Source: Mesodorylaimus sp. YZB2_4
Lineage: Eukaryota; Nematoda; Enoplea; Dorylaimida; Dorylaimidae
NCBI GenBank assembly: GCA_030248295.1
Contig: JASANH010001446.1
Location: forward strand, 806,001 to 870,000
DNA: 64,000 nt
Direction of reading: 5' to 3'
The stretch's first letter is position 1. Each line of letters begins with the position of its first letter. Position numbers and translations under genes: made by a program. Shown here one piece after another: positions 13,716 to 25,666 of this stretch. The notes under the pieces were generated by a model. It did not search any database. It was not told the origin of the DNA and worked only from the letters and a program-made list of their open reading frames with translations.

Positions 13716-13786
13716 CTGCAGAGAGTACTGTGTACGAAGAGAAAACGGGCAGCCCGTTTTCTCTTCGTACACAGTACTCTCTGCAG
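13716..13786. repeat. 71-bp perfect palindrome, first copy
   Basis: The left arm is 13716-13750 (starts CTGCAGAGAGTACTG), the centre is a single A at 13751, and the right arm 13752-13786 is its exact reverse complement. Both ends are PstI-type CTGCAG. It could form a 35-bp hairpin or cruciform. The other R1 copies show only a short degenerate region at this place, so the palindrome looks secondary. Confidence 0.95.
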
Positions 13787-13973
13787 GCGATTGTCATTCT
13801 GATTGACTTGTCGTTCACGAATGCCAGAGTGGCAGAGTGATAGAGTTTTCCTTAGCGAAACTGATGAGACTTGTGCAACTTTTTACGCTCTTTCATTTGA
13901 GCCTATCGCCACTAAAATACAATGCATGCTTATCGAGAAAATTAATGATTTGTCTGACAAGGATACTGTATTT

Positions 13974-14044
13974 CTGCAGAGAGTACTGTGTACGAAGAGA
14001 AAACGGGCAGCCCGTTTTCTCTTCGTACACAGTACTCTCTGCAG
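13974..14044. repeat. 71-bp perfect palindrome, second copy
   Basis: This is identical to the palindrome at 13716-13786 and offset by exactly 258 bp, as part of the second tandem unit. Confidence 0.95.
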
Positions 14045-14155
14045 GCGATTGTCATTCTGATTGACTTGTCGTTCACGAATGCCAGAGTGGCAGAGTGATT
14101 TGAAATTGAAAGATTAATGATTTGTCACAAGGAATACTGTATTTTTACTACTCGC

Positions 14156-15050
14156 ATCAAAATCGATAGTGGAGACACTATGGAAGCTTGCCTCTGGTCT
14201 TGTCCAGCGTTGCCAGATGCAGCTAGAGGCCGCTAGATCTGGCGAATTTTCGGGCCGACAGCAGATTGGCTGTATTAGAGGAATTGCTTTGGGCTTTGAC
14301 TTTTTTGGCGGATTCTGGCGGATTGATAAAAATCTGGATATAGCAACTTCTTGCGACCATTCTTGAAACAGCATGCCTTCTTCTACTGTAAGACTGTTGA
14401 GGCAGTTTTGTCAAGGTCTTATGATCTGAAGAGTCGATTATAAGAAGGGGCAGGAAATGCGAAACTCAATGTTTAGACCATGGCCCTACCTAATTTTTAC
14501 TTAACTTCAGTCGAGACGAAGTGAAATCACAGTTGCTGGGCTGTTTCGGTTGCGTATTCTACAGAATGCTGTATTACGTTCGCACTTTTTGCAACATTTA
14601 TACCTGAGTTGGGGCGCCGGGGTATCCCTTCCCATCCCTTAATCCCCCCCCCCCCCTGTGCCCGTCGTCCCCACCCAGTCCGGCCCTCAAAAAATTTACA
14701 TGCGCAGCATGAGCGATGAATGAGAGAAAGTTTTTCTGTTTTACTCCGCTTTTTATAGATAACTAGTAGCTAAAATATCGCTTTTGCAGGAAAAAATTTA
14801 GCGGATTTCTGAGTGTATTACAACGGATTTTCAGTTCCATGGCGGCGAACTCTCATTTTTGCATCTCGCAACGCTGGTTCTGTCTGCCGCTTGTTGACTT
14901 TAGGTCCGACTGCCCTGTCGTCGGTTAAGCACTCCTGTGACTTTGGTCTGATCGGGAGACTATGGTCAAGAAGTCCCATTCACTCGCAGCTGATTCAATG
15001 GCGATGGCGACAGGCTGTCAGACGGGCACAACAAGATTCACATCCGTGCA
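14156..15050. other. Intergenic, non-coding; C13 tract
   Basis: No gene was recognised. The stretch separates R1 copy a from the inverted copy b. It has a run of 13 C at 14644-14656 within a C-rich segment. Open frames are short and overlap on both strands. Confidence 0.4.
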
Positions 15051-15054
15051 GCAA

Positions 15055-15800
15055 CATATTGTCATTCCGAGCAGTCAGTCGGAATGGCAATACCCTGCTG
15101 CGCTTAATGTACACAGAGAGGGCACTGTAAAGTGCCGTAAAATACAGTATTCCTTATCAGGCAGATCACTAATTTTCTCAGTAAATATGCATCATATTAC
15201 AGTGTCGGAAGGCTCAAATAAAAGAGCGTAAGAAGTTGCACAGGTCCTTTCAGTTCCATCTAAGAAAACTTCATTGTTGCATGAATAACACAGAAACTGC
15301 TTATTTTGTATTTGACTTAACTTCTCGATAATCATCCGATTCTGACAAAATTCAAAGTGTTCTGCAGTTAATGCTAGGTACAGCGAATGTGCTGATCAAA
15401 TTTTATCAAGATCGGTTGCATATTGGTGGAACTGAATCAGTGAATACATTTATAGCCAACGCGATAACAAATTTGGATTTATTCAGCAGAAAATGTGCCA
15501 TCAAAAAGTACATGAACATTGAATCGTAAATGAGTTCTTTGAGGGAAATAAGCGAACAAAATGCCTGAATATTATTACCTCACACCAAAGAATGCGTGAA
15601 TACAACATTCATGGTCAGGCATTTCAAGTTCCCCGCTTCCTCATTGACAATGAGCTCACTTTACACCGCAGTCAAACAATGCCCATGAAAACAGTGCAGG
15701 CGAGGCCTTATCCCGCACTGGCTGATAGCACCCTATGCGGTGGTTGAGGAGGAATGCGATGAGAATAATGTGTGTGAATAATTGTATATTCCACATACTA
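15055..15800 (-). repeat. Dispersed repeat R1, copy b (inverted)
   Basis: The reverse complement of this stretch matches 31.85-32.6 kb and 19.1-19.75 kb, including the GATAAAATTTGATCT block and the block read here as GGCTGATAGCACCCTATGC. Orientation is opposite to the other four copies, so copies a and b form a large, diverged inverted pair about 1 kb apart. Confidence 0.7.
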
Positions 15801-16374
15801 CATATATACATGACATCCAGTTTCGTATGCCTGCATTGGTCATGCTTATTCGTGGCATGGCTGTGCTTCCATTGGCGCTCGAGATCGGGATTGAATCGAA
15901 TGTGCCTATTGTTCGCGGTCTGGGTGTACTTGATAGCCAATGACTGCAACCTGGGTGCACATGCTGATTTAGTGAGTTGGTGTGCTCATTATCAGTACAT
16001 CTCTATTACTAGTGCTGGTCACCCGACGTCCTTGTGCTGACTGCTCTGTGTCCTGCCTTATGTCGTATTCCGAATTTTCTATAATTCATAATGCAAGAGG
16101 TAGTAATACAGCTAGTACCACAGTTGAATCCAGCGCAGCGTGCAAGTGTGACTGCTCTCTCCCTCTCTTATTTGAGTTATCAGACCTGCGAAGTACGCTA
16201 CAGTATGATCACGTGCGATTTTAAATAATCGTACAGTATGCTACATTAACGATGAGTACATAATGCACCAGACTGTACTCGTACTAAAATCGCTAGCACG
16301 CCTAGAAAAACCACAGCTACATGTAAATGTAACCCATCAACAGAAATGCCCTAGTGTCGGAGACCATACCGACA

Positions 16375-17354
16375 TCATTTTCCTACATGCAACGGATATT
16401 TGGTTTCGAGAAACCAAAATACGCTGAACAAGACGCCGGAAGGTCGCTGAATAGTATCATCAAATAACAACCGGGTTTTGGCGCTTTCCACTGGAATATA
16501 CTCCAAGTCGATCCTCTCACCTTCGCCCACATTTCCACCACCTTCCGACTCTTTCATGCTATCGTCAATTTCGGCGTAGAACAACGTGCCCATGGCTCCA
16601 GTCGCTCCGACTCCAGTTCTGAAATCGGACGATGATTGCCCGGATGTCGAAGTACGAAATGCTAATCGCTCGTACCTGTAACTTGTCACACGTTCAATTT
16701 TTTCCAACGGAACTTTGAATCCGCATTCTTCCAAAATTTCTTCCTGAGCAATTTCAATTACTGGTTTTTTCTTATCGATTATACCCGCGCATAGTTCAAG
16801 AGTGTAACCCAGAGATGCCGGGTATTTGTTCCAATCGACCGAAGCGTACGATCCGTCTGCGTCTTGCGGAATATTGTGCAGGTAGACAGCTAAAACAAAT
16901 TAAGCAGACTGAATCACTTGCCAGTTCAACAAACGACTGTATGTCGAAAATTCAAAAGCATGGAGGCCAATGCAATACTGCCCTCTCGTGAGTCATACGC
17001 GACTTAAAAAATTTAACACGCCCCATGCAAGCCCTGTGATTAAGGAACGTGTGAGTACCGACAAAGCATCTGATACGGCAGATATTGCCAAAATAGACAA
17101 ATACTTACACGGGCGAAACTGCTTCACGAACAACAAAGCCCGGCGATCCTTATGATATAAAATGATTTGAACGCTAAAAAGGAACTCTGTCATTGACGAA
17201 ACTGACTTGCTCTTATCACTGCTTACCTATCGTGCACGCGTAGAATATCCCAACTTCGTTCTTTCCCGTCTTGCTTGAAGTGCATTCGCATTGGTCGAAT
17301 GTAGACGGAAGAGACCAATGGTTCTAGTTTCACGTCGCTGATACGGCTAACCAT
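16375..17354 (-). CDS. NUDT14: NUDT14-like UDP-sugar pyrophosphatase (Nudix hydrolase)
   Basis: Exons on the - strand: 17354-17227, 17173-17109, 16889-16676, 16618-16375. Phases agree and give 216 residues, close to the roughly 222 of vertebrate NUDT14. The enzyme hydrolyses UDP-glucose and ADP-ribose in the cytosol. The N-terminal part has the family pattern SWDILRVHDS and LLFVKQFRPSVY. The Nudix helix reads QEEILEECGF after ELCAGIIDK, keeping the metal-binding glutamates. Then follow SYRTGVGATGA and a C-terminal GVLFSVFWF. The last intron is only 57 bp (16619-16675) and was placed because reading through it would insert 19 residues into the conserved SYR-TGVG segment. The start is the first ATG of the N-terminal exon. 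It lies between the two KASH genes on the opposite strand. Confidence 0.87.
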
Positions 17355-18950
17355 GGCGGAAGAGGAAGCAAGATGAAAGCGTTGATGATGGACCTAATGA
17401 CAAAGAGAATACGCAAGTGCTGCGTTGAAGATATAGCTCTAAAAGAGATGACTTCGACAGTGTACGTACAGTAGGTAATACAGCTCGAGGTGGCACCACG
17501 GCTGCTATAAAAGCAGAAAAGCTGAAACGGGATTACTCCTAGAGTGCATCGGGTACATACCCGTAATGTGCTTATCAGTCAGCTCAGCCAAGAATTTCAA
17601 AAAGCTGTTCTCACGCAGCAGCACCACCGAGGAAACGGATGGATATGAAACCGAGTAAACTGCAGTCACCCAGCGGCAATACATTTGGATGCGCCCGCGA
17701 TGGTGTAATGGTTTGATGTTCGTCCCCCCCCACAGCTGGATACTGTAGCTGTGAACAGTCCCTGGCTGGCAGTGGCCCTCACGATCAGTGTAGCCAAAGA
17801 GCAGACAGTCTCGAAACAATGCGACTTTCGTCTGTCATTTGAGAAGGCCGATGTCAAGTCCAGGAAGCTCAATGAGATGCTCCCAGTGAACAGATGCAAT
17901 GCACTCAGTCCCCACGCCTCGCTGATGGCGGTTTCGGCAAAAAGACACGCTCACAGTCAGTGGGCTAATCCGCAAACTAGAAAAAATAATTTCTAAACCG
18001 TGAAGCAAATATTGTAATTGTATCACGCCCACAGAAATCATACCATCCGAGCCATATTCTATTATACAAGTCAGCAGTAGCTACCAATACAAAAACTCAG
18101 ATTTTTTTTAAAGATCTCGTTTTCTAAAATCATCGCTGGATCAGCAAAATTTTTTAGCACTGCGCTATTTTTATTTGGGGCAGAAAACAGTGGAAAGAAT
18201 TTAGCCGGAGAATTTCTTGTAAATTATTGACCCAGTCGAAACTCACTGCATCATTCGAATCAACTGTCGAAAATTGAAGGCGCAGGAAAATTTTGGTTGA
18301 GATGGATTGCTAGCGCCTTGTAGCAGTTTTGCGACAGACGAAGGAAGAAGGTTCTTCTCCGCCTATCGTTCTAGCCGCTCGAGTTTGAATGCAAACCGTG
18401 CAAGGGAGCACGTGGCCTGGAAGAGGGGGGGAGGAGACGCCTGCCTCTCGCGGCGAGAGTTCGACTCCAGCTAAGTAAATCGTTTAGAGTATAATAATTA
18501 TCTTCTGTGGTAAAACGCATGAAAGAGAGTGTTCGAAACTGCCCTCTGCTGCAGTAAAGTCTTGTCTGCGTCAAATGTTGAGGAAACATATTCCTAGGTT
18601 TGCCTACCCCACCCCGCCGACAGGCACTGCGACAAAGACAAACGGGTCCTACACGGCACCTTTGGTCGGCAGGCTCATTCGCTTGCATCCACTCAACTTT
18701 CGAAGATTCTTTCCACTGTTTTCTTTGTTGTCCCGAAGGAATTCGGTGCAGTGTCTGATCGCCGGAGCCCACGGCTTTTGGGGGCTGGATGGTATTTGAA
18801 GGCAATTAACGCTGACAATTATACACCCTAGAGGTCTGGCGGGTGCGGCGAGACCTCCATCAGCAAAAAAATAGGAAAAGAAAAGTGCTACTGGTGGTCC
18901 GTGGGTCCAAAACCACTACTTTTAGCCGCTTTGAACCAAGTCCCATTAAA
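17355..18950. other. Intergenic stretch upstream of NUDT14
   Basis: It should hold the promoter of the - strand NUDT14 gene near 17.36 kb, but no motif was recognised. A tRNA-like GATGGTGTAATGGTTTGATG lies at about 17698, followed by a C tract; no cloverleaf could be completed, so a degraded tRNA-derived fragment is possible. No convincing gene is seen. Confidence 0.35.
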
Positions 18951-18954
18951 AAAA

Positions 18955-19790
18955 CCATGCCCACCACTCTCTGCTCCAACAGGGTTGGACCATTGCCTTG
19001 ACCATGGCTTACGTATCCCCATTGGCTTCATCCAAAATGGATCATCACCGTATCGGCACATCCCCCAATGCAGAATAAGGCCTCGCCTATTGCTCCACTG
19101 CTCTATTATTATGGCTGTTTTCCCCCCAGTGTAAAGCTGCTCCATTGCCGAAAAGAAGGCGGGAAATTTGAAATGTGTGACCCTGAATGTTGTATTCACG
19201 CATTCGTCGCCATGGGGTAATAATATTCAAAACTTTTGTCCGCTAATTTTCCTCAAAGAACCCATTTACAAGTCATATGTGGATGCACTTTTGACAAGGA
19301 CACATTTTCAACAGAATAAATCCAAATCTGTTGTCGCGTTGGCCATAAATGTATTCACTGATTCAGTTCCACTAAGATGCTTTCGATCTTGATAAAATTT
19401 GATCTTCACATCCGCTGTACCTAGCACTCACTGAAGAACACTTTGAATTCTGTCAGAATTGCATGATTATCGAGAAGTAAAGTCAAATACAAAATAAGCA
19501 GTTTCACTGTTATTCATGCAACTATACAGTTTTCTTCGATGAAACTGAGAAGACCTGTGCTACTTTTTACGCTCTTTTATTTGAGCCTATCGCCACTGGC
19601 ATATGATGCATATTTATCGAGAAAATTGATGATTTGTCTGACAAGGATACTGTATTTTTCGGGACTTTACACTGCCCTCTCTATCCATATACAGTACTTT
19701 CAGCGGGTATTGCCATTCTGATTGACTTGTCGTTCACGAATGAGAGAGCGGTGGAGCGAGCATTTCTTTCTCAACAAGTAGATACCTGAA
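18955..19790 (+). repeat. Dispersed repeat R1, copy c
   Basis: It matches copies a and d in the same orientation, including the blocks around TGTATTCACGCATTC and GTATTCACTGATTCAG and the region ending GACTTGTCGTTCACGAATG. It lacks the tandem duplication and palindromes of copy a. Boundaries are approximate. Confidence 0.7.
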
Positions 19791-19949
19791 AGAAGCCTGA
19801 TAGCTCTAATGGCACAGTCTCACCCCTCGGTGGGACCTTGCCTGAGTTGCCTGCAACTTTCGCGTGGCAACTCAGGCAGTTTCGCGTGGCACTTGCCCAT
19901 GTTCAGAGGGTCCGAGGTTCGCTTTGGTGTAACCACTGACTGCTCATAA

Positions 19950-20523
19950 TGCATCTCGATCATCCCATGTGCTATGTCGTGACATGCGCCACTTCCCAGG
20001 ACATACTCGTACTTGCTCTACTGGTCGCTTTTGGAATAGGTTCTTCGCTAAGGCAGCTTACCAACATAAATGCCCACATGTCAACATTGCACCTTAGCAT
20101 CTGATCGAGACTATTTTGTACACATTACGACATTTCATGAAAAAAACAAAAAAGGTCACTTGAAGTATGATCATGTAGGCGAAAAGAAAAATCAAATTCC
20201 CGCTCAATGTACTAGGAGAAGTCGTACCTGTTTTAATGTGCGGGCACTTTTTGAACCAGCGTCTTTTCGCCGCGACTTTTACTTTTTATATCCAGAGCTA
20301 TGGGACCTGGACGTGTCTAAACAAAAGACTTTGGCCCAAATTTTTGAAAACGATTGATGTATGCGGTTTTGGTTCGGCTTCTCCAGGTTTCGCTATAGTT
20401 TTATCTCTATAATCCTTTGTTCTTCAGATTCGAGAGTGGGCGATTTCACCGTGGCTCTGCGACACGGCCAGCGATCGCTTTTTGACGAAATCGTGGGCTC
20501 AAGAGGCTCATTTTACAAGCGCT
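19950..20523 (+). other. Ambiguous stretch with coding-like pieces
   Basis: An ATG at about 19950 opens a frame with a hydrophobic run (ILVLALLVAFGIG). A frame at 20070-20357 includes CQHC and an H-x4-H spacing. The segment 20428-20523 is flanked by TTCTTCAG and GTAAGT. I could not join these into one convincing gene, and no family is recognised. They might be 5' exons of the neighbouring secreted-protein gene or of a separate gene. Confidence 0.25.
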
Positions 20524-20863
20524 GTAAGTATGAAAGTCATTACTGTTCTTTGAACTTACTACATCTTGGCAAGGTAGGCTACTGAAATAGGAATATATAA
20601 TTGTAACTTTTTGAGGCTACTGTAAGCTTAGGCTACCTGAGCGGTGGGATCATCCACTGGGGATGTGGTAGATGTGATTGGTGTGGGCCGTGGTATACAG
20701 AAAGCAAATGCCCTTGTCATACCTTTAATATTGAGACACGCCGTCACAAGCACTGAACTTCTGCGCTCCTGTAATTGTTGTGCGAGTCAGTAATTGTTGG
20801 GAAATTATATCGATTTCCCTGGCTTAGGCTATTCGATTTTGTTACGCAATGGCAATTTAGGGC

Positions 20864-21344
20864 ATGTCTTGTTTGTTCTCCTTTCTACTGTTTGCCATTA
20901 TGACCATTAGCGGCAAGCAATCGTCGAAGCTCTTGTCTCTGAAAATAGAAGGTGAGTGGCACCACCTGGTCGCTGCTGGTTTACTTTTCAAGCCTTTCGT
21001 GTCTGCCGCTACAATAGTCGATTGGTAAAAGAATTGGTGTTGGATTTCATTCATTCTCCGTGCGAAAAATGTGAATGATCTTCAGTTATTTAGCAACTTC
21101 TCGGGAGACTGTTTCTTCTTACAATGGGAGCATAGAAAGCTAGACAATACTGTTCACTGTTCATGTCACGTTGCTGATTTGGAAGAATTTCGCCACCCGA
21201 ATTGTCGGAAATTTATGTTATGTCCTGGCATGCGAGGTGAGGCGGTAACTGACTATATATAATCTTGATTTCCATCTATCAGTTGTTTGTCCGGGCGCTG
21301 TTTGCGTTCAGCCTATCCTCAAATGCAATCAATCATGCCTGTAA
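20864..21344 (+). CDS. Small secreted Cys-rich protein, peritrophin-A-like
   Basis: Proposed exons: 20864-20951, 20993-21024, 21086-21236, 21283-21344; all junctions are GT-AG, phases agree, and the product is 110 residues. It starts with a signal-peptide-like segment (MSCLFSFLLFAIMTISG). The C-terminal half has HPNCRKFMLCPGMR followed by VVCPGAVC and CNQSC, which resembles the C-x4-C...C part of chitin-binding type-2 (CBM14/peritrophin-A) domains. If so, it would be an extracellular chitin-matrix protein. The short second exon (32 bp) is the weakest part; the third exon is the best-supported. The spacing does not match the six-Cys family exactly, so the family call is tentative. Confidence 0.45.
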
Positions 21345-24300
21345 TGGCAGTTTTTTCACCATTCATTGGATACTTTTAGAAGTTTGTTGACTGCACCCAA
21401 TGACGCGCGTGCAGTTTTATTCTTATGTACTGGCAATCCTTGCGAACGCGTTCGTGTGTGCGTAACAACAATGATGGTGGGGAGCATCAGAAAAGGGTAT
21501 GGCGCGGGTCGAACGTAGTATGTGCGTACATTTTGAATTTGTAACCAGTTTCCGTCTTTCGCCAGGACTATGTGGCCTCATTGTCGCCTCGCGGGACTTT
21601 GCGTCGTTTATTTTAGCTCCCGATGTATTTCTCGTATGAGCATGCCGTAAACACGGCGGAAACGAAACAGCGGGGCGTAGGAAACCGTTTTGAGTGACGA
21701 CGACGAATTGCGAACCGACTTTACCTATTCTACGTTTTGACTTGGCATTGGTTATTGGGAGTCTTTTCGCCAATGAGATGCGTAGCTACACGGAAAAACA
21801 TTGTTGTGGTACATTATTCGATTTGGGACGTCAGATAATGTCAAGGGAACGAAGAGATTTTGCCAGGTTTTGATAAATGACAGGAAAGGATATTTCGTCG
21901 GCAGATGTTAAACAAATGCGCTTTTTGCGTGGCTCGAGAGAAAACACAAACGAACGGACAGAAAATGCGGTTGGTTCAATACATCACGCACCAGGTGGGA
22001 GCACCATTTGGAGACCTATATTCTTAACCGATCGATCATTAATCTTTTCTTGGCTCCACCAACAGTTTTGAAAATTTGGTTTTACTAGGTTTTAGTCTCT
22101 GTTTTGGCCCCTTTTTCCCCTTGCCGATGTTAGACGGTTTGTCGTGTAGTTGCTTCCCGTAGGAAAGATCTGATCGTGAGTGAACAAGATTACGTAATTT
22201 GAGTTAGGAAAGCAGTTCTTTATTAAACCTGCAGCTTAGTAGTTGGTTAAGCATTCCTTGATTGCGCGGAATGTCCGTCTTATAGCACTCAATCAGGAGC
22301 CGCACGTTTCTTGAAATTCTATATTGTCGTTGGGGCTGGCCTGTCGACTGAAATCTTGGCAGAAAACGTCGTTTGGAGTTGACTGTGTTGTCAGTGCCGA
22401 TGTAGTGTCGGGCATAGACGAATGCAGTTGGCGCGACCGGACGCGTCGAACATCGTTTTGTTCACCCTCGTCTCGACCTCCCACCATCCACTTTGAATTC
22501 CGAGTAGTCTTAATGCTAGTGGACAGTGTCCATCGGGCCCACGTCGCCGAGAAGTGGGAGCGTAATTTGTCCAGTGGACGAATAAAGTAGTTTTAGTTAC
22601 GATGGCGTCCTTGGTCGTTTTGTGTCGTACCGTCTCGGCTATTTTCTTTGCCCCTTTTTGTCCAATTCGATTACTCGATTCATCTCGACTGGACCGTACA
22701 CGCTCGGACGTCAGTGCACTGGTTAACGACGCTTTTCTGGGTAGGGAATAGCGTGCATACCGTAAATAACGGTTCGTTTTGCACTCTTGTATTATGTGGG
22801 AGCCGTGGCGATAAGGCGATCTATTCAACCATGCGTGTAGCGATCGTCTCGATTTGTCGGACTGGTCGGGTCAACTGTGGATTGGGGATTCGGGCAGAAT
22901 GGTCTTGGTGGGAGGGAGTGAGATGAATGGCAGTCGTTTGTCACTTTTTCGCTGTTTCTTGCGAAGTGACCACTGTATGGATGGTTCGACTACATGCAGT
23001 GCGTTTTGTAGGCTTGCGATGTATCTGAGCTGAGTTGGGGATTATCTGGAATCGATAAACAAGACGTGGTAGTATGGTCATCACGGGTGTACGCCTGGCA
23101 AAATTCACTGGGCGCCTTTTCTGCTGTCATCGAATGACCGATGGGTGAAGGGAGGCAATAATGCCGCCTCTTCCGTCAGTCAGTGGTAGCAAAAGCCGCC
23201 GCCGCCTTCCACCCCTTTTGATTGCCATTATGCGATATGGGCTTACATGTGCCCTCCATTATCGTCATTCCCGCCCCAACTGACCAGTGCTGTGTGGAGG
23301 GAGTGATTCATCGACACGCCCATCTTATTTTCCGTTGGGCTATGTCGCCTCCCTTTGGCCCCTTTGACTGTCGGGGAGCTTTCATTGATTTCGTGTCAAC
23401 GCCCTCCTGCTTCTAATGCCGTTCATCGCAGCATGGTGGTTGTTGCTGGGCGATTTTAGTCAGTCGTGGTTGGGATGGTATGATGGCATGGCGTGCTGTC
23501 AACCTGAAAAGAAATGTCAGATTTTCTTTGGCAAGGAAGGGGAGGTACGGCAAGGCGGCCTCGAGGATGAAAGACGATGTAATTTTCGTTCTCCCATAGC
23601 AGACTGCATTATATGGCGCGTAAAAATTGTGCAAGGCCGATCGTTCTGTTTTTTTTTACAACCTCTCCAATCGTTTTTCAATCTAAAGAATTGCGATGGG
23701 CTGACGTAGTTCCAGGTTGTACTCGGGCCACCTGTCGCTCGGATATCGCACTGGTTGGGTCGGTTTTTTGTCTGCTTTTAATAACATCTCTTGGCAACTG
23801 AAAGAAATTTTACATTCGATCGTATGTTTATCTGCTGGACATTTGGACTTAGGCTGGTGGTGGTATGAATGAGAAATTAAAGGCTGAGGATCTGTCAGGT
23901 CAGGATCATGTCTTGCTCGAGTAGGTTTTCGCATCCACATCAATGTCGGCACGGTTTTGTTTCGCAGATCTGATTTGCCAGCGCAGTTTTATTGAAGAGC
24001 GCATCTGCGTCGTTCGCATGTTTTCATATAACGGACTCGGCTTCTTACTTGGTTGTTTGAAAGCCACGCCTTTTGCTTGGGAGCTTTTCGGGTGGCGTGG
24101 TTGGGTAGTTGAAATATGCGCGTATAAGAGGGCGTACGTATCAGCGCCTCTTTTCTTTTCATTTCTCCCGTCCGTGCAGCTTAGCTCCCGAATGCCGTCT
24201 GGAAACGTCTTCGTTTGTCTGGCCTGGCCTCGAAATCGTCAGTCGCCAGAGACGGCTTGGTTTTGGTAGTAAGTACGTATGGACGAAATGCAAACCCGGC

Positions 24301-25666
24301 AGTTGGAGTGTCGGCTAGTGTTGGTTGATCGTCCATTCTTACGTCAAGAGAGCATCGATGGTGCTCTCTTAAATTGATAGCACGTTTTTCTGGCGAAGTC
24401 CATCGTGGTGGAGAGCTGTTGCTCTTAGAAAATGTTGCGCCTAACTACTGAAAAATTTGCTAAAGTTGCTCTTTGGGCGCTAAGCGATCGCGGGGTTGTC
24501 TATGCGTGTGCACACAAGTCGTACACCTACCACATTCTTTTATAGTGATTCTGGCTCGAGATGGCCTTGTCTGTGGTAGGTTTACGATTACGGCAGTCGG
24601 CTTTGTTACAGGGAGGTCACTATGCGGGTAGTAATTTATGGTAGGAGGGACTATTTTCTGGAAACGCTTGTTCTCGGTTGGTGAGAAGTGACGATTTAAG
24701 GGCTGTTTTGAACGGTAAAAAACTTAGGCACGGGTTGTTGGAAGGAAGCGTGTCTGCTGTTGCGTGCCGATCGACCTTAAGGACGCCTGCAGTTGGTTTT
24801 TGTGTGAATTCTTTCCTGCGAGTTTGATCTAGGCAGAATTTACGTGACTTAAGTTGTGAGAATGGTTTGGAGGCCTGCTAACAAGTTATGTTCCCTCGGA
24901 AGATTGCGAACAACTTTGTTCAGCTTTGTATCGAGGCCTGTCAGGTGTCGTGCTGGGCAAATGGAGGTTGGCTAGGTGCTGTTATCACAAGTTGCCGCTT
25001 GCATAGCTGAGATCGGTTGTTATCTCCTTTTCGGTGTACTTCAGCCGATGTATGTGCTGTTTACACAAGAAGGCATAACTCGGAGGATTAAATGGGAAGT
25101 GGTAGTTGGGGAATATTTGCTGTGGATGGCCCCTTTAGTGCGACTCATTGCAAACGTGGCCACCTGCAGTCGCCTCCGAAGCGATCCCCTCGCTGGCGGG
25201 TTTTTATACATAGCAAAAAGGTTATAGGCGTTAGCTGACGATGTAGTAGTGTGAGAGTAGTACCTACGCAAGCACTACCTATACTCGAACGTAACACGGT
25301 ATCCGATTACCGTTGGAATTTTTCAACTATGCCTTACTCTTATTTCTAGAGGTGAAGAAAAACGAATGAAACGCAGTAGCTCGGCGGCGAAACGTTGCGA
25401 ACGCGGATGATTTATAACGAGCGCTTTCGAGGGTGATCACGGAAATGGTCATCTATGTTCGGTTCGATTCAAAATTTCATTGAAGAAACGTCATCATTTT
25501 TCTGGAAATTTTTGTGTGACGGCATCCAAAATTCACCGTTTGATACGTATCATCGGCTGGAATCCATCCTTAATTCTGGTGGACGAAGCTGCGTAGAGAA
25601 CACTGGTGAAGACGGATTCTGATTGGACAAGTGGTTATTCTGTTTTAATGCCTTTGCGTCAAAGCG
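21345..25666. other. 4.3-kb stretch upstream of KASH gene 2
   Basis: No gene was recognised. The + strand is G/T-rich over much of 22.6-25.3 kb. Open frames are short, overlap on both strands and resemble no family. It should contain the promoter and 5' UTR of KASH gene 2, possibly with UTR introns, but no core promoter motif can be assigned. Confidence 0.4.

Larger units (their letters stand above)
13583..14098 (+). repeat. Two tandem 258-bp units within R1 copy a
   Basis: Unit 1 is 13583-13840 and unit 2 is 13841-14098. I saw only one difference between them (CTTGGCG against CTTAGCG). Each unit carries a 71-bp perfect palindrome. A (TATAC)n-like tract lies just before unit 1. The near identity implies a very recent duplication or an assembly artefact. 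Confidence 0.9.
12850..14155 (+). repeat. Dispersed repeat family R1, copy a
   Basis: This is one of five related stretches in the window (near 12.9, 15.4, 19.0, 31.9 and 32.7 kb). The left part (12.85-13.05 kb) is nearly identical to 32.69-32.89 kb. The core (13.22-13.58 kb) shares the block around TGTATTCACGCATTC and the block around GATAAAATTTGATCT with all other copies. No protein is encoded. It begins about 75 bp after the stop codon of KASH gene 1. Its right part contains a tandem duplication listed separately. Confidence 0.75.

Noticed and set aside
17695..17760. tRNA-like string GATGGTGTAATGGTTTGATG
   Set aside because: No acceptor stem or B box at the right distance, so it is not a tRNA gene.
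18371..18805. 144-codon - strand open frame
   Set aside because: Composition looks random and no motif or start context is convincing; it lies beside repeat copy c.
22391..22828. 145-codon - strand open frame upstream of KASH gene 2
   Set aside because: No recognisable motif; overlapped by an equally open + frame.
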